DNA of 64,000 bases from Geodermatophilus obscurus DSM 43160 (GCF_000025345.1 NC_013757.1:3286001-3350000); one strand, 5' to 3'; positions 36,368 through 48,979 are shown, numbered from the stretch's first letter. Notes: generated from the letters alone by a model not told the origin. Numbers and translations: made by a program.

Positions 36368-37626
36368 TCCCCCACGCTCGCACGCACCGCGTCGAACAGC
36401 TCGCCCACGGGGACGGGGCGCTGCTCGCCGGTGCGCATGTCCTTGAGCTGGCCGACGCCCTCGGCCAGGTCCCGTTCGCCGATGACGACGACGTGCGAGG
36501 CGCCCGACCGGTCGGCGGCCTTCATCGCGCCCTTGAGCCCGCGCCCGCCGTAGACGGTGTCCGCGGAGACGCCGGCCTCGCGCAGCTGCCCGACCAGGCG
36601 CACCGCCAGCCGCTTGGCCTCCTCGCCCAGCGGGACGACGAACGCCTGCACGCCCGTCGCCGTCCCGACGTCGAGGCCCTCGGCCTGGACCGCCAACAGG
36701 GTGCGGTCGACGCCGACGGCGTAGCCGATGCCGGAGACGTCCGGGCCGCCGAGCGCGGCCGACAGGCCGTCGTAGCGCCCGCCGCCACCGATCGCCGACT
36801 GCGCGCCGAGCCCGTGGTGCACGAACTCGAACGTCGTCTTCGTGTAGTAGTCCAGCCCCCGCACCAGCCGCGGCGCCTCGGTCCAGGTCACGCCGAGGTC
36901 GGTCAGGTGCTGGCGGACGGCGTCGTAGTGCGCCCTGGTGGAGTCCGAGAGGTGGTCGACCATCAGCGGCGCGTCGTCCAGCTGCGCCTGGACCTCCGGC
37001 CGTTTGTCGTCGAGCACCCGCAGCGGGTTGATCGCCGCGCGCCGCCGGGTCTCCTCGTCCAGGTCCAGCTTGTCCAGGTAGGTGACGAGCTGTTCGCGGT
37101 ACTGCGGGCGGCAGGTCGCGTCGCCCAGCGAGGTCAGCAGCAGCTCGAAGTCGGTGAGCCCCAGGTCGCGGAAGCCCTGCACGCCCAGCGCCACCACCTC
37201 GGCGTCCAGCGCCGGGTCGTCGACGCCGAGCGCCTCCATGTCGACCTGGGTGAAGTGGCGGTAGCGGCCGGCCTGCGGGCGCTCGTAGCGGAACGCCGAG
37301 CCGACCGTCCACAGCTTCACCGGCAGCGCGCCGGTGTGCAGGCGGTGCTCGATGAAGGCCCGCATCAGCCCGGCGGTGAGCTCCGGGCGCAGGGTGAGCG
37401 ACCGGCCGCCGCGGTCGTCGAAGGTGTACATCTCCTTCGTCACGACGTCGGTCGACTCCCCCACGCCGCGGGAGAACACCTCCGTGTGCTCGAACACCGG
37501 CGTCTCGACGTAGCCGTAGCCGGCCCGCCGCAGCGGCGCGGTCAGCGTCTCGCGGACGGCGAGGAACCGCTCGGACTCCGGCGGCAGGACGTCGAAGGTG
37601 CCCTTCGGGGCGGTCAAGCCGGTCAC
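36364..37626 (-). CDS. hisS: Histidyl-tRNA synthetase
   Basis: 420 residues from GTG 37626. Motif 2 is [20 protein letters not shown]; the histidine-specific motifs are [19 protein letters not shown] and [11 protein letters not shown]; the C-terminal anticodon-binding domain ends at [15 protein letters not shown] 37629, one codon earlier, is possible. GTG is preferred because a 36-codon micro-ORF from the upstream hydrolase closes exactly on it (GTGA). Confidence 0.97.
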   Translation of the reverse strand: MTGLTAPKGTFDVLPPESERFLAVRETLTAPLRRAGYGYVETPVFEHTEVFSRGVGESTDVVTKEMYTFDDRGGRSLTLRPELTAGLMRAFIEHRLHTGALPVKLWTVGSAFRYERPQAGRYRHFTQVDMEALGVDDPALDAEVVALGVQGFRDLGLTDFELLLTSLGDATCRPQYREQLVTYLDKLDLDEETRRRAAINPLRVLDDKRPEVQAQLDDAPLMVDHLSDSTRAHYDAVRQHLTDLGVTWTEAPRLVRGLDYYTKTTFEFVHHGLGAQSAIGGGGRYDGLSAALGGPDVSGIGYAVGVDRTLLAVQAEGLDVGTATGVQAFVVPLGEEAKRLAVRLVGQLREAGVSADTVYGGRGLKGAMKAADRSGASHVVVIGERDLAEGVGQLKDMRTGEQRPVPVGELFDAVRASVGE

Positions 37627-37733
37627 CATGCCTCCCGTTCGGCTCCGGACACGATCCGCTCCTCGGTCGCTGTCCCCCGCAAGCGGGAGGTGCCCCCAGC
37701 ACGCGGCGATGCTCCTTCGCCCGTCGCTCTCAC
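37623..37733 (-). CDS. Intercistronic micro-ORF metallo-hydrolase-hisS (36 aa)
   Basis: GTG 37733 overlaps the hydrolase stop and TGA 37625-37623 overlaps the hisS GTG, both GTGA. The peptide starts [16 protein letters not shown] and ends GAEREAW. The DNA contains the hairpin CCTCCCGCTTGCGGGGGA on the minus strand, so it may be another repeat type. It includes AACGGGAGG as ribosome site for hisS. Confidence 0.45.
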   Translation of the reverse strand: MRATGEGASPRAGGTSRLRGTATEERIVSGAEREAW

Positions 37734-38425
37734 AGCCCGCGTCCCTTGGGAGCGCTCGCGGCCTGGGCCAGATAGGGGTTCGTCGCCCGCTCCCGGCCGA
37801 TCGTGGTGGCGGGGCCGTGCCCGGGCAGCACCACCGTCTCGTCCTCCAGCGGCAGGACGACGTCCTGCAGCGAGCGCAGCATGTCCTCCCACGACCCGCC
37901 GGGCAGGTCGACCCGGCCCACCGAGCCGGCGAAGAGCACGTCGCCGGCCAGCAGTCCCGGGGCCCCGTCGAAGTTCCTGCCGAGGTCGAAGGAGAAGACG
38001 ACCGAGCCCCGGGTGTGCCCCGGCGCGTGCCGCACCGTCAGCTCGACACCGGCCAGCGACAGCACCGCGCCGTCGTCCAGCGGCTTGACGTCGGCGGGGT
38101 CGGGCAGCCGGACACCGGTGATCAGCGGGGCCAGCTGCGGGCCGTGCCAGCGCGCGGGGTCGGACAGCATGCCGCTGTCGGCGGGGTGCAGGTAGGCGGG
38201 GATGTCGTAGCCGTCGCAGACCGGCAGCACGGAGAAGGTGTGGTCGAGGTGGCCGTGGGTGAGCACGACGGCGACCGGCTTGAGGCCGTCGTCGGCCAGC
38301 ATCCCGGCCAGCGGCTCGACGGCGTCCATGCCGGGGTCGACCACCACGCACTCCTGCCGGGGCCCGGGGGCGACGGCGTAGCAGTTGGTGCCGAACGCGC
38401 CGGCCGGGAACGAGCGGATGAGCAC
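37730..38425 (-). CDS. Metallo-beta-lactamase-fold hydrolase (glyoxalase II-like)
   Basis: 231 residues. Metal motif [20 protein letters not shown] near residue 55, later [12 protein letters not shown] and [20 protein letters not shown], and [12 protein letters not shown] at the end: the full hydroxyacylglutathione-hydrolase pattern. GTG 38425 ([20 protein letters not shown]). In actinobacteria this gene commonly precedes hisS and is divergent from the cyclophilin, as here. Physiological thioester substrate unknown. Confidence 0.92.
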   Translation of the reverse strand: MLIRSFPAGAFGTNCYAVAPGPRQECVVVDPGMDAVEPLAGMLADDGLKPVAVVLTHGHLDHTFSVLPVCDGYDIPAYLHPADSGMLSDPARWHGPQLAPLITGVRLPDPADVKPLDDGAVLSLAGVELTVRHAPGHTRGSVVFSFDLGRNFDGAPGLLAGDVLFAGSVGRVDLPGGSWEDMLRSLQDVVLPLEDETVVLPGHGPATTIGRERATNPYLAQAASAPKGRGL

Positions 38426-38576
38426 CCGTGCAGGTTACGCGGGGCCTCCGCGCCGCTCCGGGCCTCTCACTGCCGGGAACGGTCAGGCCCGGCACCTAGA
38501 CTCGGGGCTCCGACCAGCGGGGTGCGGGCGCACCCGGACGTCCCCCCGCAGCCGTGCGTCTCGAGGAGTACCACCC

Positions 38577-39404
38577 GTGCCGAGCAACAAGCAGCGGCGG
38601 GAGGCCGCCCAGCGGCGCCTGCAGCGCCAACTGGAACGCCGCGCCGAGCTGGCGCGCAAGCGCCGTCGCAACCTGCTGATCGGGGTCACCGCCGCCGCGG
38701 TCGTGCTCGTCGTCGCCACCGTGCTGCTGATCACCGGGATCGGCGGCGACGACGCCGACCCCGCCGCCGCGGAGCCCACGCCCGCGCCGACCGCCCCGGC
38801 CACGCCGGGCGTCGTCGACGGCAGCGACGGCACCTGCGACTGGACGCCGGCCGACACCACCGCCAACCCGAACCTGCAGGCCGACACCGGCACCCCGCCG
38901 GTCGAGGTGGCGCCGGCCGGCACCACCGAGGTCGACATCACCACGAACGTCGGCCCGATCGGCCTCACGCTGGACAACGCCAACGCCCCGTGCGCGGTGG
39001 CGAGCATGGTGTACCTGGCCGGCCAGGGCTACTTCGACGACACGGCCTGCCACCGGGAGACCGACTCGGAGGGCCTCGCGGTCCTGCAGTGCGGTGACCC
39101 GAGCGGCACCGGCGCCGGCGGCCCGGCGTACGAGTTCCCGACCCAGGTCACCGGCGACGAGACCTACCCGCGCGGCACGGTGGCCATGGCCAACAGCGGT
39201 CAGGGCTTCGACGGCAGCCAGTTCTTCCTCGTCCACGGCGACAGCCAGCTGCCGCCGTCCTACACCGTCCTCGGCACCATCGACGAGGCGGGCCTGGCGA
39301 CGCTCGCCGCCATCGCCGCCAACGGCAACGACGGCAGCAACGGCCCGGGCGACGGTGCGCCCACCCAGGAGGTCCGCATCCAGTCGCTGACGGTGGCCGC
39401 GTGA
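38577..39404 (+). CDS. Membrane-anchored cyclophilin-type peptidyl-prolyl isomerase
   Basis: 275 residues from GTG 38577 with GAGGAG upstream. A basic N-terminus (NKQRREAAQRRLQRQLERRA) precedes one membrane helix (LLIGVTAAAVVLVVATVLLI), a Pro/Ala/Thr linker and a periplasm-side cyclophilin domain. Domain motifs are YFDDTACHRETDSEGLAVLQ, GDPSGTGAGGPAYEF and MANSGQGFDGSQFFLVHGDS. The usual catalytic Arg region (FHR in classical members) is replaced by CHRE. Overlaps the next gene by four bases (GTGA). Confidence 0.92.
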   Translation: MPSNKQRREAAQRRLQRQLERRAELARKRRRNLLIGVTAAAVVLVVATVLLITGIGGDDADPAAAEPTPAPTAPATPGVVDGSDGTCDWTPADTTANPNLQADTGTPPVEVAPAGTTEVDITTNVGPIGLTLDNANAPCAVASMVYLAGQGYFDDTACHRETDSEGLAVLQCGDPSGTGAGGPAYEFPTQVTGDETYPRGTVAMANSGQGFDGSQFFLVHGDSQLPPSYTVLGTIDEAGLATLAAIAANGNDGSNGPGDGAPTQEVRIQSLTVAA

Positions 39405-40114
39405 GCCGGCGCCTGCACGCGGCGGCCGGCCTGGCCGGGGCGCTGCTCGCGCTGACCGCCTGCGGCGACTCCTCCGCCGAGGGCGGGCAGGACGGCGCCA
39501 ACGGCTCGGGTGCCGGCGGAACGGCGGCATCCGGCACGGTGACCTGCGAGTGGGGCGAGGGCTCCTCGGCCAACCCCTACCTCACGGAGGTGGCCCCACC
39601 GGAGGACGTCGTCCCCGCCGCCGGCACCACCGACCTGCTGATGACGACCAACCTGGGCGAGCTCACCGTCACCCTGGACCGGGCGGCCACCCCGTGCGCC
39701 GCCGCCAGCCTGGTGCACCTCACCGAGCAGGACTACTTCGACGACACCCCCTGCCACCGCGAGGTCGACAGCCAGGGGCTGCAGGTACTGCAGTGCGGCG
39801 ACCCGACCGGCACCGGTGCGGGTGGGCCGACCTACACCTCGCCGACCGAGGTGACCGGCGAGGAGACCTACCCGCGCGGCACCGTCGCGATGGCCAACAG
39901 CGGTCAGGGCTTCGACGGCAGCCAGTTCTTCCTGGTGTGGGGCGACAGCCGGCTGCCGCCGTCCTACACCGTCGTGGGCACCGTCGACGAGGCCGGGCTC
40001 GAGGTGCTCGACCAGGTCGCGGCCAACGGCAACGACGGCTCGCTGGACCCGAGCCCGGGAGGCGGCGCCCCGAACGTCCCGGTGACCATCGAGTCCGTCA
40101 CCGTCGCCGGCTGA
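39401..40114 (+). CDS. Lipoprotein cyclophilin-type peptidyl-prolyl isomerase, tandem paralogue
   Basis: 237 residues. N-terminal lipoprotein signal RRLHAAAGLAGALLALTACG with the lipid Cys in LTAC. The cyclophilin domain is closely related to that of the preceding gene (YFDDTPCHREVDSQGLQVLQ, MANSGQGFDGSQFFLVWGDS). The pair arose by tandem duplication with a change of membrane anchor. GTG 39401 overlaps the upstream stop. Confidence 0.92.
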   Translation: MSRRLHAAAGLAGALLALTACGDSSAEGGQDGANGSGAGGTAASGTVTCEWGEGSSANPYLTEVAPPEDVVPAAGTTDLLMTTNLGELTVTLDRAATPCAAASLVHLTEQDYFDDTPCHREVDSQGLQVLQCGDPTGTGAGGPTYTSPTEVTGEETYPRGTVAMANSGQGFDGSQFFLVWGDSRLPPSYTVVGTVDEAGLEVLDQVAANGNDGSLDPSPGGGAPNVPVTIESVTVAG

Positions 40115-40773
40115 TGTCACCGGGCGAGGACGACCGCTACGCGGGCTTCCCGCCGGGCTTCTTCGACCGCGCCGACGACCGTGCGGACGGGGTCTTCTAC
40201 ACCCCGAGCCGGCTCGTGACGCACATCGACGACGCCGCGATCGCCGCGGTGGGCGACCTCTACGCCGAGCTGTCCATCGACGGGTCCGCGCCCGGACCCC
40301 GGCGGGTGCTCGACCTGATGTCGTCGTGGGTCTCGCACTTCCGGACGCCGCCGTCGGAGCTCGTCGTGCTCGGCATGAACGCCGACGAGCTGGCGGCCAA
40401 CCCGGCGGCCACGGAGCGGGTGGTGCACGACCTCAACGCCGACCCGCGGGTCCCGCTCCCCGACGCCGACGTCGACGCGGTCGTCTGCTGCGTGTCGATC
40501 GACTACCTGACCCGGCCCATCGAGGTGCTGGCCGACGTCGGGCGCGTGCTGCGACCCGGCGGCCCGCTGGCGATCAGCTTCTCCAACCGGTGCTTCCCCA
40601 CCAAGGCCGTCCGCGGCTGGCTGGCCACCGACGACGACCAGCACGGCCGGGTCGTCGCCGAGCTGGTCCGCCGTACGGGCCTGTTCGACGAGCCGCAGGT
40701 CGAGCTGCGAACGCCGTGGGGCGTCGGTGACCCGCTGTACGCGATGACCGCCACCCGGCTGGCGGCAGGCTGA
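40114..40773 (+). CDS. SAM-dependent methyltransferase-like protein
   Basis: 219 residues from ATG 40114, overlapping the upstream stop (TGATG). RRVLDLMSSWVSHF corresponds to motif I, VVLGMNADELAANPAA to the acidic loop, DVDAVVCCVSIDYLTRPIEV and VGRVLRPGGPLAISFSNRC to motifs IV and post-IV of class I methyltransferases. Motif I lacks the usual GxGxG glycines, so SAM binding may be altered. Substrate unknown. Confidence 0.8.
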   Translation: MSPGEDDRYAGFPPGFFDRADDRADGVFYTPSRLVTHIDDAAIAAVGDLYAELSIDGSAPGPRRVLDLMSSWVSHFRTPPSELVVLGMNADELAANPAATERVVHDLNADPRVPLPDADVDAVVCCVSIDYLTRPIEVLADVGRVLRPGGPLAISFSNRCFPTKAVRGWLATDDDQHGRVVAELVRRTGLFDEPQVELRTPWGVGDPLYAMTATRLAAG

Positions 40774-40934
40774 CGGGCGTCGGTCCCCCGCCGCGCAGCC
40801 GGGTCAGCGGCTCCGGCCTGATCGCCGGGCGCGAGCCGAAGAGCCCGGCGTCGGCCAGCCAGTCGTCCTCCGGTGAGATCAGCGATCCCGCCCGGTTCGG
40901 GCCCACCAGGCGTGCGAGACAGCCGATCCGGCCG

Positions 40935-43520
<2,586 letters not shown>

Positions 43521-43612
43521 GGCGACTCCTGCTCAGCCGGTGGACGGGTGACCCTCCCCATGCTAGACGGGGAGCCCCTGCTCGCGACCCCGTCCGCGGA
43601 GTCGTCCACCTC

Positions 43613-44206
43613 TCAGGTGTTCCAGAGGGCGTGCACGGCGTGCGGCGCCAGCCGCTGCCGCCCGCCGAGGTCGGTCAGCTCGATGACCACCGACACCGCG
43701 ACCACGACACCGCCGAGCGCCTCGATGAGCGACACGCTGGCGGCCAGGGTGCCGCCGGTGGCCAGCACGTCGTCGACCAGCAGCACCCGTTGCCCCGGGG
43801 TGAGGGAGTCGGTGTGCACCTCGAGGGTCGCGGTGCCGTACTCGAGCGCGTAGTCGGCCGAGAGCCGCTCGCGCGGCAGCTTGCCGGCCTTGCGCACCGG
43901 CACCACCCCCACACCGGCCTGCAGCGCCACCGCGGCGGCGAGCAGGAAGCCCCGGGCCTCGACGCCGACGACGACGTCGAAGCCGGGGTCCCCGGTGCCC
44001 GGGGTGGCCAGCGCCGCCGCGCGGGGGTCCACGAGGGACGGCGCGGCCAGCCCCTCGACCATCCGGCGGAAGGCGTCCCCGTCGGCGAACACCGGCGTGA
44101 GGTCGCGGAAGACGACCCCCGGCTGCGGGAAGTCGGGGATGTCGACGGCGAGCGAGGCGATGAGCTCGTCCAGCGGAGGGCTGCCCGCGGCGGCGGCGGC
44201 GCTCAC
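43613..44206 (-). CDS. apt: Adenine phosphoribosyltransferase
   Basis: Salvages adenine to AMP with PRPP. 197 residues. PRPP motif VLLVDDVLATGGTLAA; FDVVVGVEARGFLLAAAVAL and VRKAGKLPRERLSADYALEY are the family's other segments. GTG 44206 overlaps the secF stop (GTGA). The secD-secF-apt-relA order is the standard actinobacterial one. Confidence 0.95.
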   Translation of the reverse strand: MSAAAAAGSPPLDELIASLAVDIPDFPQPGVVFRDLTPVFADGDAFRRMVEGLAAPSLVDPRAAALATPGTGDPGFDVVVGVEARGFLLAAAVALQAGVGVVPVRKAGKLPRERLSADYALEYGTATLEVHTDSLTPGQRVLLVDDVLATGGTLAASVSLIEALGGVVVAVSVVIELTDLGGRQRLAPHAVHALWNT

Positions 44207-45606
44207 CGGCGCTTCCGTCCGCCGGAGCGGCCGGCGCCCGGCCGGGGCCGGGCGCCGGGCCGCGGCGCGGCGGTCGCACCGCTGCGGGGGGACGGCCGGG
44301 GGTCGGGGCGCACCGACTCCGGTGACTCGACCACGACGTCGGCCTGGGCCGGGCCGAGGTCCTGCTCGCGCTCGGCGAGGGCGACCCCGGCCGCCCGGCG
44401 GGCGACGCCGCCCGCACGGCGGGCACTGGCGACCGGACCGGAACCCGTTCCCCGGTCCCCGCCCTGCCGCGCCTGGGAGGACCGGCGGGCGAGCACCCGG
44501 CGACGCAGCGCCTGCACCCCCGGCTCGCGCTCCTTGAGGTCCGCCACGATCGGCGTGGCCAGGAAGATCGAGGAGTAGGCGCCCGCGGCCAGACCCACGA
44601 ACAGCACCAGGGCCAGGTCCTTGAGCGTCCCGACGCCGAGCAGCCCGGCGCCCACGAACAGCAGGCCTGCCACCGGGAGCAGGGCGATCACCGAGGTGTT
44701 GATCGAGCGCATCAAGGTCTGGTTGACCGCCAGGTTGGCCGCCTCGCCCCAGGTCATCCGCGCCGACCTGTCCAGGTCCTTGACGTTCTCGTCGACCTTG
44801 TCGAAGACGACGACGGTGTCGTAGAGCGAGAAGCCGAGGATGGTGAGGAACCCGATCACCGTCGAGGGGGTCACCTCGAAGCCGACGAGCGCGTAGACCC
44901 CCGCCGTGACGACGATGTCGTGCACCAGCGCCGCGATCGCACCGATCGCCATCTTCGGCTGGAAGCGGACCGCCAGGAACAGCACGACCGCGACGAGGAA
45001 GACGGCGAGGGCGACCAGCGCCTGACGGGTGATGTCCTGGCCCCACTCCGGGCTGACCGCCTCGGGGCTGACCTGCGACGGTGTGACGCCGGCCGCGGCC
45101 GCCACTGCGTCGACGACCGCCCGCTCGGTCTCGTTGTCCAGCGCGCCGGTGCGCAGCAGCAGGGCGTTGCCGCCGACCACCTGGGCGGAGGCCACCTCGG
45201 CACCGGCCTCCTCGGCGGCCTCCTCCACCTCCGCGAGCTGCTCGGCGCCCCCCGGCAGCCGCAGGCTGTTGCCGCCGGCGAAGTCGATGCCGAAGTTGAA
45301 GCCCCGGAAGACCATGGCGGCGATGCACAGCAGCACCACCACCGCGGTGATCCGGTAGATGAGCCGGCTGCGGCCCACGACGTCCAGCCCGGCCTCGCCG
45401 TTGTAGAGCCGGTGCGACAGGGAGCCGCGGTGCCGCGGACGCCGGCTGCCGGTCCCGCCCTCGCGAGGCAGGCCCGCGTCCTCCAGAGCCGTCTCGTCCG
45501 CCGCCGCGGCGGCGTCGGCTGCCGCGCTGTCGGCAGCGGCCGCCTCGTCGGCGTCGGTGCCCACGGGCAGCTCGTCGGTGCCCGGTCGGCTGTCGGGGCC
45601 GGTCAT
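44203..45606 (-). CDS. secF: Protein translocase subunit SecF
   Basis: Proton-driven partner of SecD that helps pull proteins out of the SecYEG channel. 467 residues, longer than usual because of an acidic Ala/Asp-rich N-terminus and a basic Pro/Arg-rich C-terminal tail (GARPRPGAGRSGGRKRR). Core signatures are FGIDFAGGNSLRLPGGAEQL, GFLTILGFSLYDTVVVFDKV and NTSVIALLPVAGLLFVGAG. ATG 45606 overlaps the secD stop (ATGA). Confidence 0.95.
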   Translation of the reverse strand: MTGPDSRPGTDELPVGTDADEAAAADSAAADAAAAADETALEDAGLPREGGTGSRRPRHRGSLSHRLYNGEAGLDVVGRSRLIYRITAVVVLLCIAAMVFRGFNFGIDFAGGNSLRLPGGAEQLAEVEEAAEEAGAEVASAQVVGGNALLLRTGALDNETERAVVDAVAAAAGVTPSQVSPEAVSPEWGQDITRQALVALAVFLVAVVLFLAVRFQPKMAIGAIAALVHDIVVTAGVYALVGFEVTPSTVIGFLTILGFSLYDTVVVFDKVDENVKDLDRSARMTWGEAANLAVNQTLMRSINTSVIALLPVAGLLFVGAGLLGVGTLKDLALVLFVGLAAGAYSSIFLATPIVADLKEREPGVQALRRRVLARRSSQARQGGDRGTGSGPVASARRAGGVARRAAGVALAEREQDLGPAQADVVVESPESVRPDPRPSPRSGATAAPRPGARPRPGAGRSGGRKRR

Positions 45607-47303
45607 GCGTCGCTCCTGTCCTGCGCGGTGCGGCCGGTGCCGGCGGCGACGAGCTCGCGGTCCCGGGCGGGACGGCGGCCGGCGGTCGCCGGCGGCCGGT
45701 CGAGGCTGGCGCCGAGGCCGGAGAAGCGGCTGCTGCCGAACACGCGGTACCGGGCCAGCACCGCCATCAGCGGGTGGGTGAAGAGGAAGACGACGACCAG
45801 GTCGAGCACCGTCGACATGCCCAGGGTGAAGGCGAAGCCCTTGACGTCGCCGATGGCCAGCACGTAGAGGATCGCCGCGGCGAGGAAGCTGACCGCGTCG
45901 GCCGAGAGGATCGTGCGGCGGGCCCGGACCCACGCCCGGGGCACGGCCGAGCGCAGGGTGCGGCCCTCGCGGATCTCGTCCTTGAGCCGCTCGAAGTACA
46001 CGACGAAAGAGTCCGCGGTGATGCCCAGCGACACGATGAACCCGGCGATGCCGGCGAGGCTGAGCGTGAAGCCGATCTGCCGGCCGAGCACGACCAGGAC
46101 GGCGTAGACGACGACCGCCGACAGCACCAGGCTGGCGATCATCACCAGTCCGAGCAGCCGGTAGTAGAGCAGGGCGTAGACGAACACCAGGGCGATGCCG
46201 ATGGCGCCCGCGATCAGGCCGGCCTGCAGCTGCTCGGCGCCCAGCTCGGTGGAGATCGACTGCGCGGTGGCCTGGGTGAAGGTCAGCGGCAGCGCGCCGT
46301 AGCGCAGCTGGTTGGCCAGCTCCTCGGCGCTCTCCTGGTCGAAGGAACCGGTGATCGTGGTCGGGTTGCTGGTGATCGCGCCCTGGATGGTGGGCGCCGA
46401 GATGACCCGGCCGTCGAGGGTGAACGCGACGTTGTTGCCGACGTTGGCCGCGGTGTAGGCGGCCCAGGTGGCCTCGGCGTCGCTGTCGAAGTCGAGCAGG
46501 ACGACCCACTCACCGGTGGCCTGCTGGGTGCCGGCGCTGGCGTCGGAGACCTGGGTGCCCTCGATGATCGCCGGGCCGAGCAGGTACTTGGCCGACCCGT
46601 CCTCGGTGCACGCGGCGACGTGGCTCTCCGGCAGGTCGACCTCGGGGGTGGTGTCCTCCGGGTCGCAGGTCAGCGTGGCGTACTGCGCCGCGGCCTCCTC
46701 CCGGGTGACCGGCGGCGCGCCCGGCTCGGGCAGCGACGGGTCGGCGACGGCGCCGTCGGAGGGCACGGCCGGGTCGCTCGGCGCGGCCGGGTCGGCCGGC
46801 GCGGCGGGATCGCTGGGCGCCGCCGGGTCCGACGGGGCGGCGGGGTCGGCGGGCGCGGCCGACTCGCCCGCGGCATCGGTGGGCGCGGCCGACTCCCCCG
46901 CCGGGGTCTCCTCGGCGGCCGGGGCGGCCGGTTCGGGGCCCTGGACGACCGGGCGGAAGCGCAGCTGTGCGGTCTGGCCCAGCTCCCGCGCCTGCTCGCC
47001 GTCGTCGCCGGGAACGGAGATGACGATGTTCGAGTCGCCCTCGGTCACCACCTCGGCCTCCGCGACGCCGAGGCCGTTGACCCGCTGCTCGATGATCTGG
47101 CGGGCCAGCTCCAGCTCGGTGGGGTCGGGGGCCTGGCCGTCCGGCGTGGCGGCGGTGAGGGTCACCGTCGTCCCGCCGCGCAGGTCGAGGCCGAGCTGCG
47201 GGGTGCGGGTGTCGCCGGTGAGGAACACGAGGCCGTACAGGACGGCGACGACGAGCAGGAAGGCGCCGAAGTACCGGCGGGCGGGCAGCGTGCGCTGGGC
47301 CAC
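45603..47303 (-). CDS. secD: Protein translocase subunit SecD
   Basis: 566 residues, six helices with a large external P1 domain. LGLDLRGGTTVTL and GVAEAEVVTEGDSNIVISVP mark the N-terminal part; AGIAGFIVSLGITADSFVVY and VKGFAFTLGMSTVLDLVVVF mark the conserved membrane helices. Inside P1 there is a low-complexity insert of repeated PSDPAAPADPAA-type units (residues ~145-180). Start GTG 47303, 14 bases after the yajC stop. Confidence 0.95.
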   Translation of the reverse strand: MAQRTLPARRYFGAFLLVVAVLYGLVFLTGDTRTPQLGLDLRGGTTVTLTAATPDGQAPDPTELELARQIIEQRVNGLGVAEAEVVTEGDSNIVISVPGDDGEQARELGQTAQLRFRPVVQGPEPAAPAAEETPAGESAAPTDAAGESAAPADPAAPSDPAAPSDPAAPADPAAPSDPAVPSDGAVADPSLPEPGAPPVTREEAAAQYATLTCDPEDTTPEVDLPESHVAACTEDGSAKYLLGPAIIEGTQVSDASAGTQQATGEWVVLLDFDSDAEATWAAYTAANVGNNVAFTLDGRVISAPTIQGAITSNPTTITGSFDQESAEELANQLRYGALPLTFTQATAQSISTELGAEQLQAGLIAGAIGIALVFVYALLYYRLLGLVMIASLVLSAVVVYAVLVVLGRQIGFTLSLAGIAGFIVSLGITADSFVVYFERLKDEIREGRTLRSAVPRAWVRARRTILSADAVSFLAAAILYVLAIGDVKGFAFTLGMSTVLDLVVVFLFTHPLMAVLARYRVFGSSRFSGLGASLDRPPATAGRRPARDRELVAAGTGRTAQDRSDA

Positions 47304-47317
47304 GATGCGGCTCCGGG

Positions 47318-47641
47318 TCAGCGGGTGCGGTCGGCCGGGCCGCCGTCCGCGTCGTCCCCGGGCAGCACCGGACCGTCGGCCACCGCGGGCTTGCGGATCT
47401 CGAGGACCGCCTGCCGGGCGAAGGTGACCACCACGCCGGGGGCGATCTCCAGGTCCACGGTGCCCTCACCCAGCGCGGCGACGGTGCCGTGCAGGCCCGC
47501 CGTCGTCATGACCGGGGTGCCCGGGGTCAGCGACTCCTGCAGCATCCGCTGCTGCTCCTGGCTCTTCTTGCGCTGCCGCGCCGGGAGCACGATGAGCAGC
47601 ACGAAGGCCAGGACCAGGATGACGAGCGGGAACAACTCCAC
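47318..47641 (-). CDS. yajC: Preprotein translocase subunit YajC
   Basis: 107 residues. N-terminal helix ELFPLVILVLAFVLLIVLPA followed by RQRKKSQEQQRMLQESL and the small domain TPVMTTAGLHGTVAALGEG. Accessory component of the SecDF complex. The 157-bp gap upstream (47642-47798) to the ruvB stop has no gene and probably holds the yajC promoter. Confidence 0.93.
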   Translation of the reverse strand: MELFPLVILVLAFVLLIVLPARQRKKSQEQQRMLQESLTPGTPVMTTAGLHGTVAALGEGTVDLEIAPGVVVTFARQAVLEIRKPAVADGPVLPGDDADGGPADRTR

Positions 47642-47798
47642 GACAGATGTGCCTCTCTACCGCGCCGTACGGGCCACGGTGGGTGCGGCCCGGGACGGGG
47701 CCGCGTCGGGTGCGTCGGCAGCGGCGCGGGGACATCCGGGCAGCCGAGCGGGACGCGCGCGGCGACGCCGGACGAGTTGCGCGCCAGCGCTCCGCAGT

Positions 47799-48923
47799 CT
47801 AGGCGTCGAACAACGTCTCTGACGACGACCCCGGGGCCTGTGGGTCGGCTGTGACGCGACCGAGGGGGACGCCGCCGCGCGGCACCGGCTGGCCGAGGTG
47901 GTGCCACGCCGCCTCGGTGGCCACCCGCCCGCGGGGGGTGCGGGCCAGCAGGCCCGCGCGGACGAGGAACGGCTCGCACACCTCCTCCACGGTGTGCGGC
48001 TCCTCCCCCACGGCCACCGCCAGGGTGGCGACGCCGACCGGGCCGCCGCTGAAGCGCATGACCAGCGCCTCCAGGACGGCGCGGTCGAGCCGGTCCAGCC
48101 CCAGGTGGTCGACGTCGTAGAGGGCGAGCGCCGCCTCGGCGACCGCGCGGGTCACCCGCCCGTCGGCGCGCACCTCCGCGTAGTCGCGCACCCGGCGCAG
48201 CAGCCGGTTGGCGATGCGTGGGGTGCCCCGGGACCGGCCGGCGATCTCCGCCGAGCCGTCCGCGGTGAGCTCGACGCCCAGCAGCGCGGCGCTGCGGGCC
48301 AGCACCAGCTGCAGCTCCGCCGGCTCGTAGAACTCCATCTGCCCGACGAAGCCGAACCGGTCGCGCAGCGGCCCCGTCAGCAGCCCGGCGCGGGTGGTGG
48401 CCCCGACCAGGGTGAACGGGTTGATCTCCAGCGGGATCGCGGTCGCCCCCGGCCCCTTGCCGACGACGACGTCGACCCGGAAGTCCTCCATCGCCATGTA
48501 GAGGAGCTCCTCGGCCGGACGGGCGATCCGGTGGATCTCGTCGATGAAGAGCACGTCGCCCGGGGCCAGGTTGGACAGCATCGCGGCGAGGTCGCCGGAG
48601 CGCTCGATCGCGGGACCGCTGGTGATCTTCACCGCCGTCCCCAGCTCGGAGCCGATGATCAGCGCCAGGCTCGTCTTGCCCAGGCCGGGCGGGCCGGAGA
48701 GCAGCACGTGGTCCGGCGGGCGGCCGCGCCGCTTGGCCCCCTCGAGGACCAGCTCCAGCTGGCGGGCCACCTTGGGCTGGCCGATGAAGTCGGTGAGCGA
48801 GTGCGGCCGCAGCGCCGACTCGACGACCCGTTCCTCGTCCCCGGCCGCGGCCGACACCGAGAAGTCGCGGGTGAGGCCCTCTGCCGGCTCGGCGGACAAC
48901 CCGCGGTCGAAGGGGCTGCTCAT
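47799..48923 (-). CDS. ruvB: Holliday junction ATP-dependent helicase RuvB
   Basis: AAA+ motor of branch migration. 374 residues. Walker [21 protein letters not shown], Walker [18 protein letters not shown], arginine-finger region [20 protein letters not shown]-terminal winged helix with [16 protein letters not shown] 48923 overlaps the stop of a 19-codon micro-ORF after ruvA (ATGA). Confidence 0.97.
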   Translation of the reverse strand: MSSPFDRGLSAEPAEGLTRDFSVSAAAGDEERVVESALRPHSLTDFIGQPKVARQLELVLEGAKRRGRPPDHVLLSGPPGLGKTSLALIIGSELGTAVKITSGPAIERSGDLAAMLSNLAPGDVLFIDEIHRIARPAEELLYMAMEDFRVDVVVGKGPGATAIPLEINPFTLVGATTRAGLLTGPLRDRFGFVGQMEFYEPAELQLVLARSAALLGVELTADGSAEIAGRSRGTPRIANRLLRRVRDYAEVRADGRVTRAVAEAALALYDVDHLGLDRLDRAVLEALVMRFSGGPVGVATLAVAVGEEPHTVEEVCEPFLVRAGLLARTPRGRVATEAAWHHLGQPVPRGGVPLGRVTADPQAPGSSSETLFDA

Positions 48924-48979
48924 CGTGTCACCTGCTCGCTCCCGGCCGGCGGAGCCGGCACGGTCCCGAAGCCGCTCAC
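48920..48979 (-). CDS. Intercistronic micro-ORF ruvA-ruvB (19 aa)
   Basis: GTG 48979 overlaps the ruvA stop (GTGA); [19 protein letters not shown] ends at TGA 48922-48920, which overlaps the ruvB ATG (ATGA). AGGTGA within it is the ribosome site of ruvB. Confidence 0.4.
   Translation of the reverse strand: MSGFGTVPAPPAGSEQVTR

Noticed and set aside
40574-40906. Minus-strand frame downstream of relA (starts GPNRAGSLISPEDDWLADAG)
   Set aside because: The first ~40 residues look plausible, but the rest lies antisense inside the methyltransferase gene; perhaps a gene remnant, not enough to call.
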